Below are positions 1 to 8,531 of a stretch of DNA of 64,000 bases, one piece after another. Source of the stretch: JACCYQ01 sp036675565. GTDB lineage: Bacteria > Bacteroidota > Bacteroidia > Chitinophagales > Chitinophagaceae. The notes beneath the pieces are model-generated. The model was not told where the DNA came from. It saw nothing but the letters and a program-made list of their open reading frames with translations, and searched no databases. Each line of letters opens with the position of its first letter. The stretch's first letter is position 1. The stretch spans positions 1-64,000 of the forward strand of contig JAKFER010000314.1 in NCBI GenBank assembly GCA_036675565.1, given 5' to 3'. Made by a program: the position numbers and the translations under genes.

Positions 1-147
1 ACACGCGATCGCAGCGCAGCTCCCTGCTGGATCGCATGCACCTGCATCCGCCCCTGCGAATGTTGGCGGTATGCGACCCGCAACAGACGCCCGATCGCGG
101 CACCATCGCCCTGCTTGCGGAGCTGGCCGGCCTTGCGGCGCAGGCGC
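1..147 (+). pseudogene. Inverted, diverged copy of a DUF2868 gene fragment
   Basis: Read on the plus strand this stretch encodes a DUF2868 segment (SSLLDRMHLHPPLRMLAVCD). The same segment is encoded on the minus strand at about 880-1027. The two copies differ at about 9 of 147 bases, nearly all at third codon positions, with one Gln/Leu change, so this is a related allele rather than an exact fold-back. At about 148 the sequence switches abruptly to the body of the neighbouring GTPase gene. High GC and position at the contig tip fit an assembly join between related strains. Confidence 0.75.
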
Positions 148-702
148 AACCGTGTCGAACTCCACAATGACATGCAGGCCCAGCCGTGCCAGCGCTTCAC
201 GCCAGGTGGCCAGGCGCTGCTGAGGGCTGTGCGTAAAATTCAGCACCGGCACGATAGGGTGGCCGCAACTGGCGAGGATGGCAAGTTCATCTTTGTGCTT
301 GCCCAGCACCGGATCCCGCACGTCCACCACATACAGGCCGGCGTCGCAGTCCAGCAGTTTTTTCAGCACGCGCGCTTCCTGCTCGAAACGGCGACTGCTT
401 TTCGGGCTTGCCAGGAAACGACGTATGCGTTCCGGTCCGTCGATGCGTTCGCCCGGTTTTGCCAGATGATCGAGGTAATCGAGCAGAGCGATGCCGTCTT
501 CCATGCCCGGCGTGTCATAGAGTTCTACGGCGGCCGAACCGTCGACCAGCAGGCGGGCGCCTTCGACGTGGCGCGTGGTGCCCGGACTGTCTTCGACCAC
601 GCCGAAGCCGGGATCGCGGGTCAGGGTGCGCAACAGCGAGGTCTTGCCCGTATTGGTGTGGCCGACTACCGCCATCCGCAATGGGGTCTCATGGTCAGGC
701 AT
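148..702 (-). CDS. DUF3482-type GTPase, N-terminal part (truncated)
   Basis: An Era/TrmE-like P-loop GTPase. The minus strand reads from an ATG at 702. A G1 loop (GHTNTGKTS) lies near residue 14, followed by a TTRHVEGA segment and a G3 motif (DTPG). Further on is a VLNFTHS segment where the G4 region would fall. The start overlaps the end of the DUF2868 gene by 8 bp, the usual proteobacterial DUF2868-DUF3482 gene pair, whose function is unknown. The reading frame is lost at about 148, where the contig folds into an inverted fragment, so the C-terminal DUF3482 domain is missing. GC content and codon use are unlike the rest of the window; it probably does not belong to the same genome. Confidence 0.75.
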
Positions 703-1338
703 GCGCCGCTCCTGCAAGATTCTCGCCTTGCGGCGCCGCGGCCAGCCAGGCCAGCGCTTGAGCGATGTCGCTGTGGACCTGGTCGGGCGCGAACCCCGCT
801 GCCAACAGGCGCTCGTGCCAGGCGGAGACTCGCGACTCCATCGTATTGCCCGCTACCGGCCTTGCGGGCAGGGCGATGTGCGCCTGTGCCGCAAGGCCGG
901 CCAGTTCCGCCAGCAGGGCGATCGTGCCGCGATCGGGCGTTTGTTGCGGGTCGCATACCGCCAACATCCGCAGAGGCGGGTGCTGGTGCATGCGATCCAG
1001 CAGGGAGCTGCGCTGCGATCGCGTGTCGATCACGCCCAGGTCGATAATCGATAGGGGCAGAGCGGCCGGCGGCCACGGTGTATCCGGCGCAAGCTCTATG
1101 CCGGCAATCAACAGTTGATCCGGCTTCGGCTGTGCCGGGCTGCGCGGGAGTATCGTGGACTGGAATTGGGGGCCGTCGGGCGCGTCGGTACCGGCTTTTT
1201 CGCTGGGCGGTGCCAGGCGGCCGCGCAATTCGGCATAACCCGGGAGACCTTCATCGAGGACTATGGCCGCGACTTTCCTGCGAGTCATGAATATGGCCAG
1301 GAGCAGGCTCAGCACACGAGGAATGAGTCCGTAGGTGA
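695..1338 (-). CDS. DUF2868 domain protein, C-terminal part (proteobacterial)
   Basis: The C-terminal portion of a DUF2868 protein. It begins in a hydrophobic segment (YGLIPRVLSLLLAIF), then has the family's LPGYAELRGRL stretch and a globular end with SIIDLGVIDTRSQR and MLAVCDPQQTPDRGT. It is followed by the overlapping GTPase start, the usual partner gene. The frame is open into the Bacteroidota-like sequence upstream, giving a 297-residue chimeric reading frame that starts at 1588. I split it near 1338; the exact junction lies somewhere in 1320-1350. Role unknown. High GC sets it apart from everything to the right. Confidence 0.65.
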
Positions 1339-1588
1339 TAGTTCCTTCAATGTTTTTAAAATTCATTTCTATACCAGTGCTGGTTCCCTTTGGATCACCC
1401 AGCATTTGCTTCAATGTATATCTTGCTGAAGTTGTATCTGAATAATAACGAAGACTGTCTTCCTGGTAATACAATCCTTTTGCATCTCTGCCTAAATTAG
1501 AATAAGAAGAAGGAATTCTATTCTGCGCATTTATGCTACCCATAGAATGGATAGTAAAAATGGTAATGAAGATTAATTTTAAACGCAT
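1339..1588 (-). pseudogene. N-terminal fragment of a secreted Bacteroidota protein
   Basis: It starts at an ATG with a signal peptide (MRLKLIFITIFTIHSMGSINA) and about 60 residues of a soluble, Tyr/Ser-rich mature protein (DAKGLYYQEDSLRYYSDTTS). Composition is AT-rich, like the rest of the window. The frame then runs into the high-GC DUF2868 sequence, so the native C-terminus is absent. I do not recognise the family. Truncation is best explained by the contig join rather than by a real gene fusion. Confidence 0.55.
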
Positions 1589-1771
1589 ACCTTAATTATC
1601 AATAATGAGTATGCAAGATACTTGTAATCGATTTTCGGAAGGTTGATTTAAATTAAATCTTATAAACTGCAGGTATTAGAATTTTGAAGAAAATTTAAAA
1701 TGAATTATTTACTTACTGTAAATACAATCCATAAAAATTATTGGGCGTTTATTAGAGCAACACATTCTTGA

Positions 1772-2626
1772 TTACATCGGATTTGTAGGACATCCAAAGC
1801 CGCGTTTGTTGCCAAAACCTCCACCACCACCTTTGCTTCCAAGGCGTAAAGAGATATTTATTCCGGTAAAATAATACCAGTCTTTTAATTTAGCACCACC
1901 TCGTTGTGAACCGCCGGCAGGGTAAGTGGGATTGCCAAATGACACTTCATCACCACGATAAGCAAGATCAACTGCCTGGGGGCCTTTATAAGCTAATAAC
2001 TCCGCCTGGTCTGCATAATTGGTACTTACATCATCAAGGTAATCTGTAAATAATTTTCTTAAACCAAGTTCAGCACCAATGCGCACATTATCGTTTAATG
2101 CAAACCGTAAGCCTCCACCAAAAGGAATGGCAAGCTGAGTTAATTTATAAGGTTTCTTATAACCGGGTAGTCCCTGGCCTTCCGTACTTAATTCCTGCAA
2201 ATGAACATGCTCCCCTTTTGTATCGTAAGTGTATGGACTAAAATGAAAAACGGCTGCTCCACCAAAGACATAAGGCGATAACCGGCGTTCATATAAATTA
2301 AAGAAATAGTATTCACCAACAACACTGAATTCGGAGATAGTAGATTCAAAACTGAGATTACGGGCTTTTAAAGAGCTGTCGTCATTATAATAATCAGCAC
2401 CATTCACTTTGGCATAAGTGTAAGCGGCACGTAATAGAAATTTATCTGATAATTCGTAATGGGCCGTAAGTCCGATGGCACCATTGGTTTGTTTGATATC
2501 AAAAACTTTATCAACCAGATCACCCTGGTAATTGGCCAATCCACCATAAGCACCAATATGTAAATTCTGAGCTGAAGTTGCCAGGGTAAGAACTAAAAAT
2601 GCGGATACGATTGCAGCTGACTTCAT
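1772..2626 (-). CDS. DUF6089 family outer-membrane beta-barrel protein
   Basis: A 284-residue secreted protein predicted to form an outer-membrane barrel. The frame extends to a TTG at 2656, but the ATG at 2626 gives a clean signal peptide (MKSAAIVSAFLVLTLATSAQ), so I chose it. The mature N-terminus (LHIGAYGGLANYQGDL) and the LRKLFTDYLDDVSTNYAD segment match the DUF6089 family of Bacteroidota, whose function is unknown. A near-consensus -7 element (CATATTTG on the minus strand, 2654-2661) lies about 28 bases upstream. The next gene on the same strand is a paralogue, so the pair arose by tandem duplication. Confidence 0.8.
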   Translation of the reverse strand: MKSAAIVSAFLVLTLATSAQNLHIGAYGGLANYQGDLVDKVFDIKQTNGAIGLTAHYELSDKFLLRAAYTYAKVNGADYYNDDSSLKARNLSFESTISEFSVVGEYYFFNLYERRLSPYVFGGAAVFHFSPYTYDTKGEHVHLQELSTEGQGLPGYKKPYKLTQLAIPFGGGLRFALNDNVRIGAELGLRKLFTDYLDDVSTNYADQAELLAYKGPQAVDLAYRGDEVSFGNPTYPAGGSQRGGAKLKDWYYFTGINISLRLGSKGGGGGFGNKRGFGCPTNPM

Positions 2627-2808
2627 GAAACTGAGATTTTTGCTAGGTGATTGCAAATATGAGGCCTAAGCCATAAAATTACGATCCTAATTTTAAATTT
2701 AAGAGAAACAAAACATCTGCAAGCAGTCTTTACACACTGCATTTTTAATCTTTGGTTGAGATGTTAACCTGTCATAAAAAGGGGCGAAGAAATATTATCC
2801 AGGGAATT

Positions 2809-3690
2809 TTACCAGCGGGGACATTTAGTATTGTAACTCCGTGTGTTAGGATCGGTAAGGTTATTAAACAGGGACTGGATGCCGCTCCATTTTACTTCAA
2901 CCTGCAAACCAATAAAATAATACCAATCTTTTTCAGTAGGTGTACCACGGATTTCCTTATCAGATGGATAGTTGGCATTTCCGGGTAATTCATCACCCCT
3001 GAAAGCCATTTCCACAGCTTTTGGTCCATTTCCATTCAACAAAACCTGCTGATCGGCATAAGTAGTGCTGACATCATCCAGGTAATCTGTAAAAGTTTTA
3101 CGTTGGTTCAACTCAAACCCGATATTAAAGTGATCACTTACGGCATACCGGAATCCACCACCAAAAGCAAATGCAAATTGTGTAAGCTTATATTTTTGTT
3201 TGGTTGGATATTCTGGTAAACCCTGTCCTTCTGTACCAAGCGGCTGCAAATAAACTTTATTTCCCTGCTGATCGATGGCCCAGGGATTAAAATGAAAAAT
3301 GGCGGCACCGCCGTAGAGATAGGGTGAAAATTTTTTTGTTTCCAGGTTTGTGAGTGAAATTTCCAATCCTGTGTGTACTTCTTTCAAACGGGTATTGAAA
3401 CTCAGGTTTCTTGGTTTCAGGTAATCCCGGTTATATCGGTCAGCAGCTTGTATTTCACCGGTTGCAACACCGGTGCGCCAGGTTAAATGAGGATGAAATT
3501 TTAATCTTGCAATGAATCCAAAAGCTGGTTTGGAGCGATTAACTGTAAAACTGTTTGGATTCAGGTCGCCCTGGTAGTTGATCAAACCGCCGAAAATACC
3601 CAGGCTGAAATTTTCTGTTTGTACCTGTGCAAGCAAGCTGGTCGGGACCAACAATAATATTAATAGTATGTGTTTGATATTGGATTTCAA
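2809..3690 (-). CDS. DUF6089 family outer-membrane beta-barrel protein (paralogue)
   Basis: A 293-residue paralogue of the downstream gene. It shares GGLINYQGDL near the mature N-terminus, the GEEL/GDEL-type loop (VEMAFRGDELPG), FTDYLDDVSTTYAD and the DWYYFIGLQ end. A signal peptide (MKSNIKHILLILLLVPTSLLAQ) is clear. The only start that keeps it is a TTG at 3690; there is no in-frame ATG between the upstream stop and the mature region. Function is not known beyond a probable envelope location. It lies 182 bp upstream of its paralogue and 70 bp downstream of the dipeptide epimerase. Confidence 0.78.
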   Translation of the reverse strand: MKSNIKHILLILLLVPTSLLAQVQTENFSLGIFGGLINYQGDLNPNSFTVNRSKPAFGFIARLKFHPHLTWRTGVATGEIQAADRYNRDYLKPRNLSFNTRLKEVHTGLEISLTNLETKKFSPYLYGGAAIFHFNPWAIDQQGNKVYLQPLGTEGQGLPEYPTKQKYKLTQFAFAFGGGFRYAVSDHFNIGFELNQRKTFTDYLDDVSTTYADQQVLLNGNGPKAVEMAFRGDELPGNANYPSDKEIRGTPTEKDWYYFIGLQVEVKWSGIQSLFNNLTDPNTRSYNTKCPRW

Positions 3691-3760
3691 TTCAACCGGT
3701 TTAGGATATTGAACGGTTTATTAATTAATTACATGTTCAATGCGTAATTAACGCATAATA

Positions 3761-4783
3761 TCACCCGATATTTTCCAACATCTTAATACCAAGTCCATTT
3801 TCTGTAGATGGATGAATATGTCCTTCATGATATGTGAAGCCCGTAGCTACATCCTGTGTTAATAATAAAGGTCCGTCAACATCCACATAATCGATCAGTG
3901 GCATCAGGTGCACAATAGCTGCAGAACCAACCGTGGATTCATTCATACAACCCACCATCACCTTCATATCCAGTTCTCTTGCCTTACTGATCATTCTCAA
4001 TGCAGGTGTAATTCCACTGCATTTGGTCAATTTAATATTGATCCCATGAAAATGGTGTAAACATTTTTCTACATCCTGTTCATACACACAACTTTCATCG
4101 GCAATCAGGGGTAAAGGCGAGTGTTCATATAATTTTTTCATTCCTTCCCAATCATCTTTGGCCAAAGGTTGTTCAATCAATTCCACACCCAGGTCTTTTA
4201 AACGAGGAATTTTTTCCAATGCTTCATCTGCGGTCCATGCGGCATTTGCATCAATACGAAAACGAGCATCTGTTTCTTTACGTAATGCAGTTACAATTTC
4301 AATATCCTGGTCTGTACCTAATTTGATCTTGTAGATTGGCCATGGTTTCTCTTTCATTTTTTCAACCATTTTTTCAATGGTATCAATGCCAATAGTGTAA
4401 TCCGTAACGATGTCATCGTTGAATGCTTCTTTCCAGAATTTGTATAAAGGTTTGCCTTTTAATTTTCCATACATATCCCAGGCAGCTATATCAAGGGCAC
4501 AAACCAAAAAATGATTTTGGGGGAAAAGATGATGCAAATAATGCCAATAACGATCAGGTTCAGTGAAGGCGAATTTTTCAGCAAACGTTTTTTTCTGTTC
4601 CAGGTCGGCGATCATTTTTTCAACCGGGATATTATAATAGCTGATGGCCGGCGCTTCACCATATCCCTTTATTCCAAAATGTTCCAGTTCTACGATCAAT
4701 GTAGGCTGGTGTGTTTTGGTTCCTTTTGAAATGGTAAAAGGATACTTAAATGGCAATGAAAATGAGCGATAGTTAATTTTCAT
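3761..4783 (-). CDS. Dipeptide epimerase (L-Ala-D/L-Glu epimerase type)
   Basis: A 340-residue enolase-superfamily enzyme of the muconate-lactonizing subgroup, likely interconverting L-Ala-D-Glu and L-Ala-L-Glu during recycling of murein peptides. Visible catalytic set: KxK at Lys152/Lys154, metal ligands Asp178 (RIDANAAW), Glu204 (ELIEQPL) and Asp229 (IADES), and Lys251 (KLTKCSGI) on the opposite face. A DVD pair at 301-303 sits where characterised Ala-Glu epimerases bind the dipeptide ammonium group. No signal peptide, so cytoplasmic. The exact dipeptide specificity cannot be told from sequence. The gene is preceded by a degenerate GTTTAG repeat tract. Confidence 0.85.
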   Translation of the reverse strand: MKINYRSFSLPFKYPFTISKGTKTHQPTLIVELEHFGIKGYGEAPAISYYNIPVEKMIADLEQKKTFAEKFAFTEPDRYWHYLHHLFPQNHFLVCALDIAAWDMYGKLKGKPLYKFWKEAFNDDIVTDYTIGIDTIEKMVEKMKEKPWPIYKIKLGTDQDIEIVTALRKETDARFRIDANAAWTADEALEKIPRLKDLGVELIEQPLAKDDWEGMKKLYEHSPLPLIADESCVYEQDVEKCLHHFHGINIKLTKCSGITPALRMISKARELDMKVMVGCMNESTVGSAAIVHLMPLIDYVDVDGPLLLTQDVATGFTYHEGHIHPSTENGLGIKMLENIG

Positions 4784-4788
4784 AAAAG

Positions 4789-4845
4789 CGTTTAGGTGTT
4801 TAGATGTTTAGGGTTTAGAGTTTAGTGTTTAGTGCTAAGTGTTTG
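4789..4845. repeat. Degenerate GTTTAG repeat tract
   Basis: About eight copies of GTTTAG with one or two variable bases between them (reading gtttagg, gtttaga, gtttagt), directly upstream of the epimerase start. On the gene's strand it reads CTAAAC-rich. The rest of the gap to 4971 holds AATTCCTAATTCC- and CAATCAACTATTCAAC-type words that recur in other intergenic gaps of this window. No gene, promoter or hairpin is evident in it. Confidence 0.7.
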
Positions 4846-4971
4846 TCAACAATCAATGTTTCAACTGATCAACTTATTAACGGAAATGCATAGCTGAATT
4901 AATAAATATTTTTCAAGCCATCAGCCCAATTCCTAATTCCTGCTTAACCAATCAACTATTCAACAAACCAC

Positions 4972-7662
4972 CTACTCTCTCCCACTATCCTTAATATACC
5001 CTGACAACTCCTGGTTAAAAGATTTTTCTTTTAGTAGTTGCTCTAATGGAATATGCATGCGGTAACGCCAGTAATGTTTTGGGTCAGCAGGCACATTGAT
5101 TCTTTCTTCTGACGGATTTGCCCTGCGCAGTTCTCCATCTAACCCTAACAAATCCTGTAATTGAAAAATACTCCACATGGCCGGTGAATATAAATGCTGC
5201 AATACAATGGCTTTATTGATCCATGGCTCACAGAAATATGGTGCTTCACCATGCTGACCCAATTCATGATTAAAGAAACGCTGGGTTTTTTCTCGGTCTT
5301 CTTCCCACCATCCACGGATCGTGCTCATGTCATGCGTGGAAGGTGTTACAACAGAAAGATATGGCGCATCATCCGGATGAAAGAAAAGCTTTTTAGCATC
5401 TTTAGGCATTCGCTGGATTTCAAGACTTAATATACCTAACTGTTGCATTACTTCTGGTACGGAATGAGGAACCATACCAAGATCTTCACCACAGATCAGC
5501 ATATTGGTTGCCTGCTTCAGGCAAGGCAATTTATGCATGGCTTCTTTTTTCCAAAAATCATCCTGGCGCTGGTAGAAATAATTATTGTATAAATATTTCA
5601 GCACTCCTTTTGTATAATCATCCAGGTACCGGAAGGAAGTTGTATGCTCCATACCGAAGCGGAAATGATATTGAGATTCTCCTGCATTTGAATCAGGCAA
5701 TAATATAACGTTCGAGATCAGGTCGAACAAACCTTGTTTTATTTTATTGTTTTCATCCGAAGGTTCCATTGTTGAGAAATAATTTTCCACCTGGAGCTGG
5801 GTTTCAAATTGAAATTCCAGGCTGTAACTGCCCCAATCATTGGGCACAACAAAGGATGTCAATACCTGTTCGGCGTGGGTACCAAAAATTTCATAAATGA
5901 TTTCTTCTGTAATAAATGGCTTGTAAAATCTTTTAAAATCAGTATGTATTCCATGCTCATTCAATTCTGATAAATGCAGCGGTATGGCTGGAACAAAATG
6001 TCCCATGATTCCTTCAATTGCATGGCGCGGAATACTCCAGATACGGAAGAATCCCAGGATATGGTCAATTCGAAAAGCTGAAAAATATTCGCTCATTTGT
6101 TCAAAACGCTTGCGCCACCATGCAAAACCATCCTGTTGCATCTTTTGCCAGTTGTAAGTTGGGAAACCCCAGTTCTGACCTTTTACGGCAAAATCATCCG
6201 GCGGTGCACCTGCCTGTTGATCCATATGGTAAAGATCCGGTTCCATCCAGGCATCAACACCATACCGGTAAATCCCAATGGGAATATCACCTTTCAATGC
6301 AATTCCATTTTTATGTGCGTAATCAGCTGCTTCTTTTAATTGCAAATGCAAATGATATTGAGTGAAGTAGTGAAAAGCAATGCTCTTATATGCTTTTGAT
6401 TTTTTGCTGGTTAATTTGGCGATTTCAGATTTATCATAAACCGCATTGGTATTCCAGTGACTGTAGTGCGATGTTTTATTTTTATCACGCAGGTAACTAA
6501 ATGCTGCATATGGAACCAGCCAGTGATTATTTTTTTCAAAGAAAGAATCAAAACCATCACTGTTTAACACATCTTTTCCATCCAGTTCATACAACTCCTG
6601 TAAAACCTGCAGTTTATATTTGATCACTTCCTCGTAATCCATTTCCGATAACTCATTCAGTTGCTTTTGTTTTCTTTTTAATGAGTTTATATGCGATGCA
6701 TGTTTGCGACCGGCAACTTTTTCAAGATTTACATAAAGCGGGTGCAATGCGAATGCGGATATAGAAGCATATGGATATGAATCAGTATATGTATTTGTTG
6801 CAATCGTATCATTCACAGGCAGCAACTGGATCATTTTCAACCCAGTGATTTTAGCCCAGTCGACCAGTAACTTTAAATCATTGAATTCGCCAGTGCCAAA
6901 ACTTTTTTTGCTGCGCAAACTAAAAACAGGAATGGCAACACCTGCACCATGCCATGTATTATTTGGAAGATGAACAAACCCATCGTGAAGAATCGTCAAC
7001 GGATTATTTGAAAAGCCAACCGGTAATTGCCTGTTGGCTCCGTCTTCAAAACGGGCAAAGGTTTTTGTTTTGGTGTTGTATACGCCATATTTATATTCAA
7101 ATGGCTGTTGATCTTTTTCTATTTGAAGGCTGATCTCAAACCAATTTCCTACGGCTTGCAATAATTGAATATTATCTTTTGCCCAATTTCCTAATGCAGG
7201 TGATCCTCCAGAAATACAAACGGTTTCATCTTTTTGTAATAAAGGTGCTTTTACCCTGAACTGGTAATTAAAAATTTTGGGATAGCGGGGTTTTGATTCT
7301 TTCCTGTAAAGAAAGATCTCTTTGAATGGAGCAGAATAAAATGCATTTTCATAGTCCCCGGCATGGTTCCAGGTATCTATAAACGTAATATCTCTTGCGG
7401 CTGATTTTGGATTTTGAATGATACGGGTATTTTCATTTTCAGGGATCCACTCACCACCCACATTTTTCAACAGGTATTTGTATCGCAATTGGGGTGTTTT
7501 CTTTTCATCAATTTCGATGCTGGCCTGCCAGAAATCATTGTTATAATAATTCATTTGTAAGGCCTGCTCCATGTCGTATTCACCCAGTAACGAATGATTT
7601 CCAGTGATATATAGAACTTGATTGACTTTTGTATGGAAGCGCAGGAAAAAATCGACTTTCAT
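4972..7662 (-). CDS. malQ: 4-alpha-glucanotransferase (GH77) with two N-terminal CBM20-like domains
   Basis: An 896-residue amylomaltase/DPE2-like enzyme that transfers alpha-1,4-glucan segments between maltodextrins. Two starch-binding CBM20-like modules lie at about residues 1-105 (VLYITGNHSLLGEY) and 130-230 (CISGGSPALGNW). The GH77 barrel follows, with the nucleophile Asp533 (FRIDHILGFF), acid/base Glu726 (CGEDLG) and His777-Asp778 (STHDMS). This size and architecture resemble plant DPE2 and Bacteroidota MalQ rather than the ~500-residue bacterial form. No signal peptide, so cytoplasmic glycogen or maltodextrin metabolism. It stands alone, 193 bp downstream of infC, whose terminator separates them. 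Confidence 0.92.
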   Translation of the reverse strand: MKVDFFLRFHTKVNQVLYITGNHSLLGEYDMEQALQMNYYNNDFWQASIEIDEKKTPQLRYKYLLKNVGGEWIPENENTRIIQNPKSAARDITFIDTWNHAGDYENAFYSAPFKEIFLYRKESKPRYPKIFNYQFRVKAPLLQKDETVCISGGSPALGNWAKDNIQLLQAVGNWFEISLQIEKDQQPFEYKYGVYNTKTKTFARFEDGANRQLPVGFSNNPLTILHDGFVHLPNNTWHGAGVAIPVFSLRSKKSFGTGEFNDLKLLVDWAKITGLKMIQLLPVNDTIATNTYTDSYPYASISAFALHPLYVNLEKVAGRKHASHINSLKRKQKQLNELSEMDYEEVIKYKLQVLQELYELDGKDVLNSDGFDSFFEKNNHWLVPYAAFSYLRDKNKTSHYSHWNTNAVYDKSEIAKLTSKKSKAYKSIAFHYFTQYHLHLQLKEAADYAHKNGIALKGDIPIGIYRYGVDAWMEPDLYHMDQQAGAPPDDFAVKGQNWGFPTYNWQKMQQDGFAWWRKRFEQMSEYFSAFRIDHILGFFRIWSIPRHAIEGIMGHFVPAIPLHLSELNEHGIHTDFKRFYKPFITEEIIYEIFGTHAEQVLTSFVVPNDWGSYSLEFQFETQLQVENYFSTMEPSDENNKIKQGLFDLISNVILLPDSNAGESQYHFRFGMEHTTSFRYLDDYTKGVLKYLYNNYFYQRQDDFWKKEAMHKLPCLKQATNMLICGEDLGMVPHSVPEVMQQLGILSLEIQRMPKDAKKLFFHPDDAPYLSVVTPSTHDMSTIRGWWEEDREKTQRFFNHELGQHGEAPYFCEPWINKAIVLQHLYSPAMWSIFQLQDLLGLDGELRRANPSEERINVPADPKHYWRYRMHIPLEQLLKEKSFNQELSGYIKDSGRE

Positions 7663-7821
7663 TCAATATAATTTTTTAGGATAAAACTTAGTTTAATGAT
7701 CTTTTATTAATGTGTTAGATGAACACCGTATAACGGGCGAAAGTAAAAAAAAGCCTTGGAGGAGGAAATTTTAAATTTCTGTTTCCAAAGAATATTAAGC
7801 AGGTTACTCCATTTCAAACCA

Positions 7822-7851
7822 TAAAAAAAAACAGGAGACCAGCTCCTGTTT
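7822..7851 (-). terminator. Intrinsic terminator of thrS-infC
   Basis: Inverted repeat AACAGGAG / CTCCTGTT with a 5-base loop. On the minus strand it is followed by a run of T, just 5 bases past the infC stop codon. This ends the thrS-infC transcript before malQ. Confidence 0.85.
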
Positions 7852-7855
7852 CCAT

Positions 7856-8467
7856 TTATTCGGTATTATTATTATTTTTTTCCGGTTTCTCTTTTTTCTC
7901 TTTCTTTTTGGTTTTGGGTGCAAACATCGCCAGCATTCTGCGACCTTCCATTTTTGGCATGCTTTCAAGAACACCATTTTCGGCCAATCTTTCGGCGAAT
8001 TTTAATAAAAGCAATTCACCCCTGTCTTTAAACTGAATGGCCCTTCCTTTAAACTGCACATAGGCTTTAACCTTATTGCCATCTTTTAAAAAGTTAACCG
8101 CATGTTTTGCTTTAAAATCAAAATCATGATCATCCGTATTGGGTGTAAAACGGATTTCTTTGATTTCAGAGGTTTTGGCTTTAGCCTTCATCTCTTTTTC
8201 CTTCCGCTTCTTGTCGTAAAGGAATTTATTGTAATCGATAATGCGACAAACCGGTGGATCACCCTGGGGAGAAATTTCAACCAGGTCTAATTCCAGGTCT
8301 TGCGCCATTTTATAAGCTTCTGCTGTGGGATAAACCCCGACTTCTACATTTTCGCCCACTAATCTTACCTGGGGAACCCTGATATGGTGGTTAATACGAT
8401 GTTCTGCTTCTTTCTTTTGGGGAAATCTTCCTTTGTAACCCCTGAATCCTTGTTTTTGTAATGCCAT
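7856..8467 (-). CDS. infC: Translation initiation factor IF-3
   Basis: A 203-residue IF-3, which keeps 30S subunits free and proofreads the initiator codon. The N-domain carries HRINHHIRVPQVRLVGENVEVGVYPTAEA and DLVEISPQGDPPVCRI; the linker is Lys-rich; the C-domain begins at KEIRFTPNTDDHD and contains MLAMFAPK. It ends in a Lys/Asn-rich tail. The start is a plain ATG, unlike the AUU/AUA autoregulatory starts of enteric infC. It follows thrS by 64 bp, as usual, but rpmI and rplT, which normally follow infC, are absent and a terminator comes instead. Confidence 0.96.
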   Translation of the reverse strand: MALQKQGFRGYKGRFPQKKEAEHRINHHIRVPQVRLVGENVEVGVYPTAEAYKMAQDLELDLVEISPQGDPPVCRIIDYNKFLYDKKRKEKEMKAKAKTSEIKEIRFTPNTDDHDFDFKAKHAVNFLKDGNKVKAYVQFKGRAIQFKDRGELLLLKFAERLAENGVLESMPKMEGRRMLAMFAPKTKKKEKKEKPEKNNNNTE

Positions 8468-8531
8468 TTATTGTTTTTTCGTGAAATCCTGCCCCTTTCA
8501 GGCAATTTTTTATTTGTTTAAATATATTGAA

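Noticed and set aside
115..1118. Long plus-strand open frames in the first kilobase (up to 310 codons), and a 136-codon minus frame
   Set aside because: High GC makes stop codons rare. The minus-strand GTPase and DUF2868 frames carry family motifs, while these frames encode Arg/Pro/Ala-rich text without any.
3741..3755. Short hairpin TGCGT/ACGCA between the DUF6089 and epimerase genes
   Set aside because: Only a 5-bp stem and no T run; too weak to call a terminator.
8468..8531. Search for rpmI/rplT or a leader around infC
   Set aside because: Gaps on both sides of infC (64 and 193 bp) hold no open frame resembling L35 or L20.
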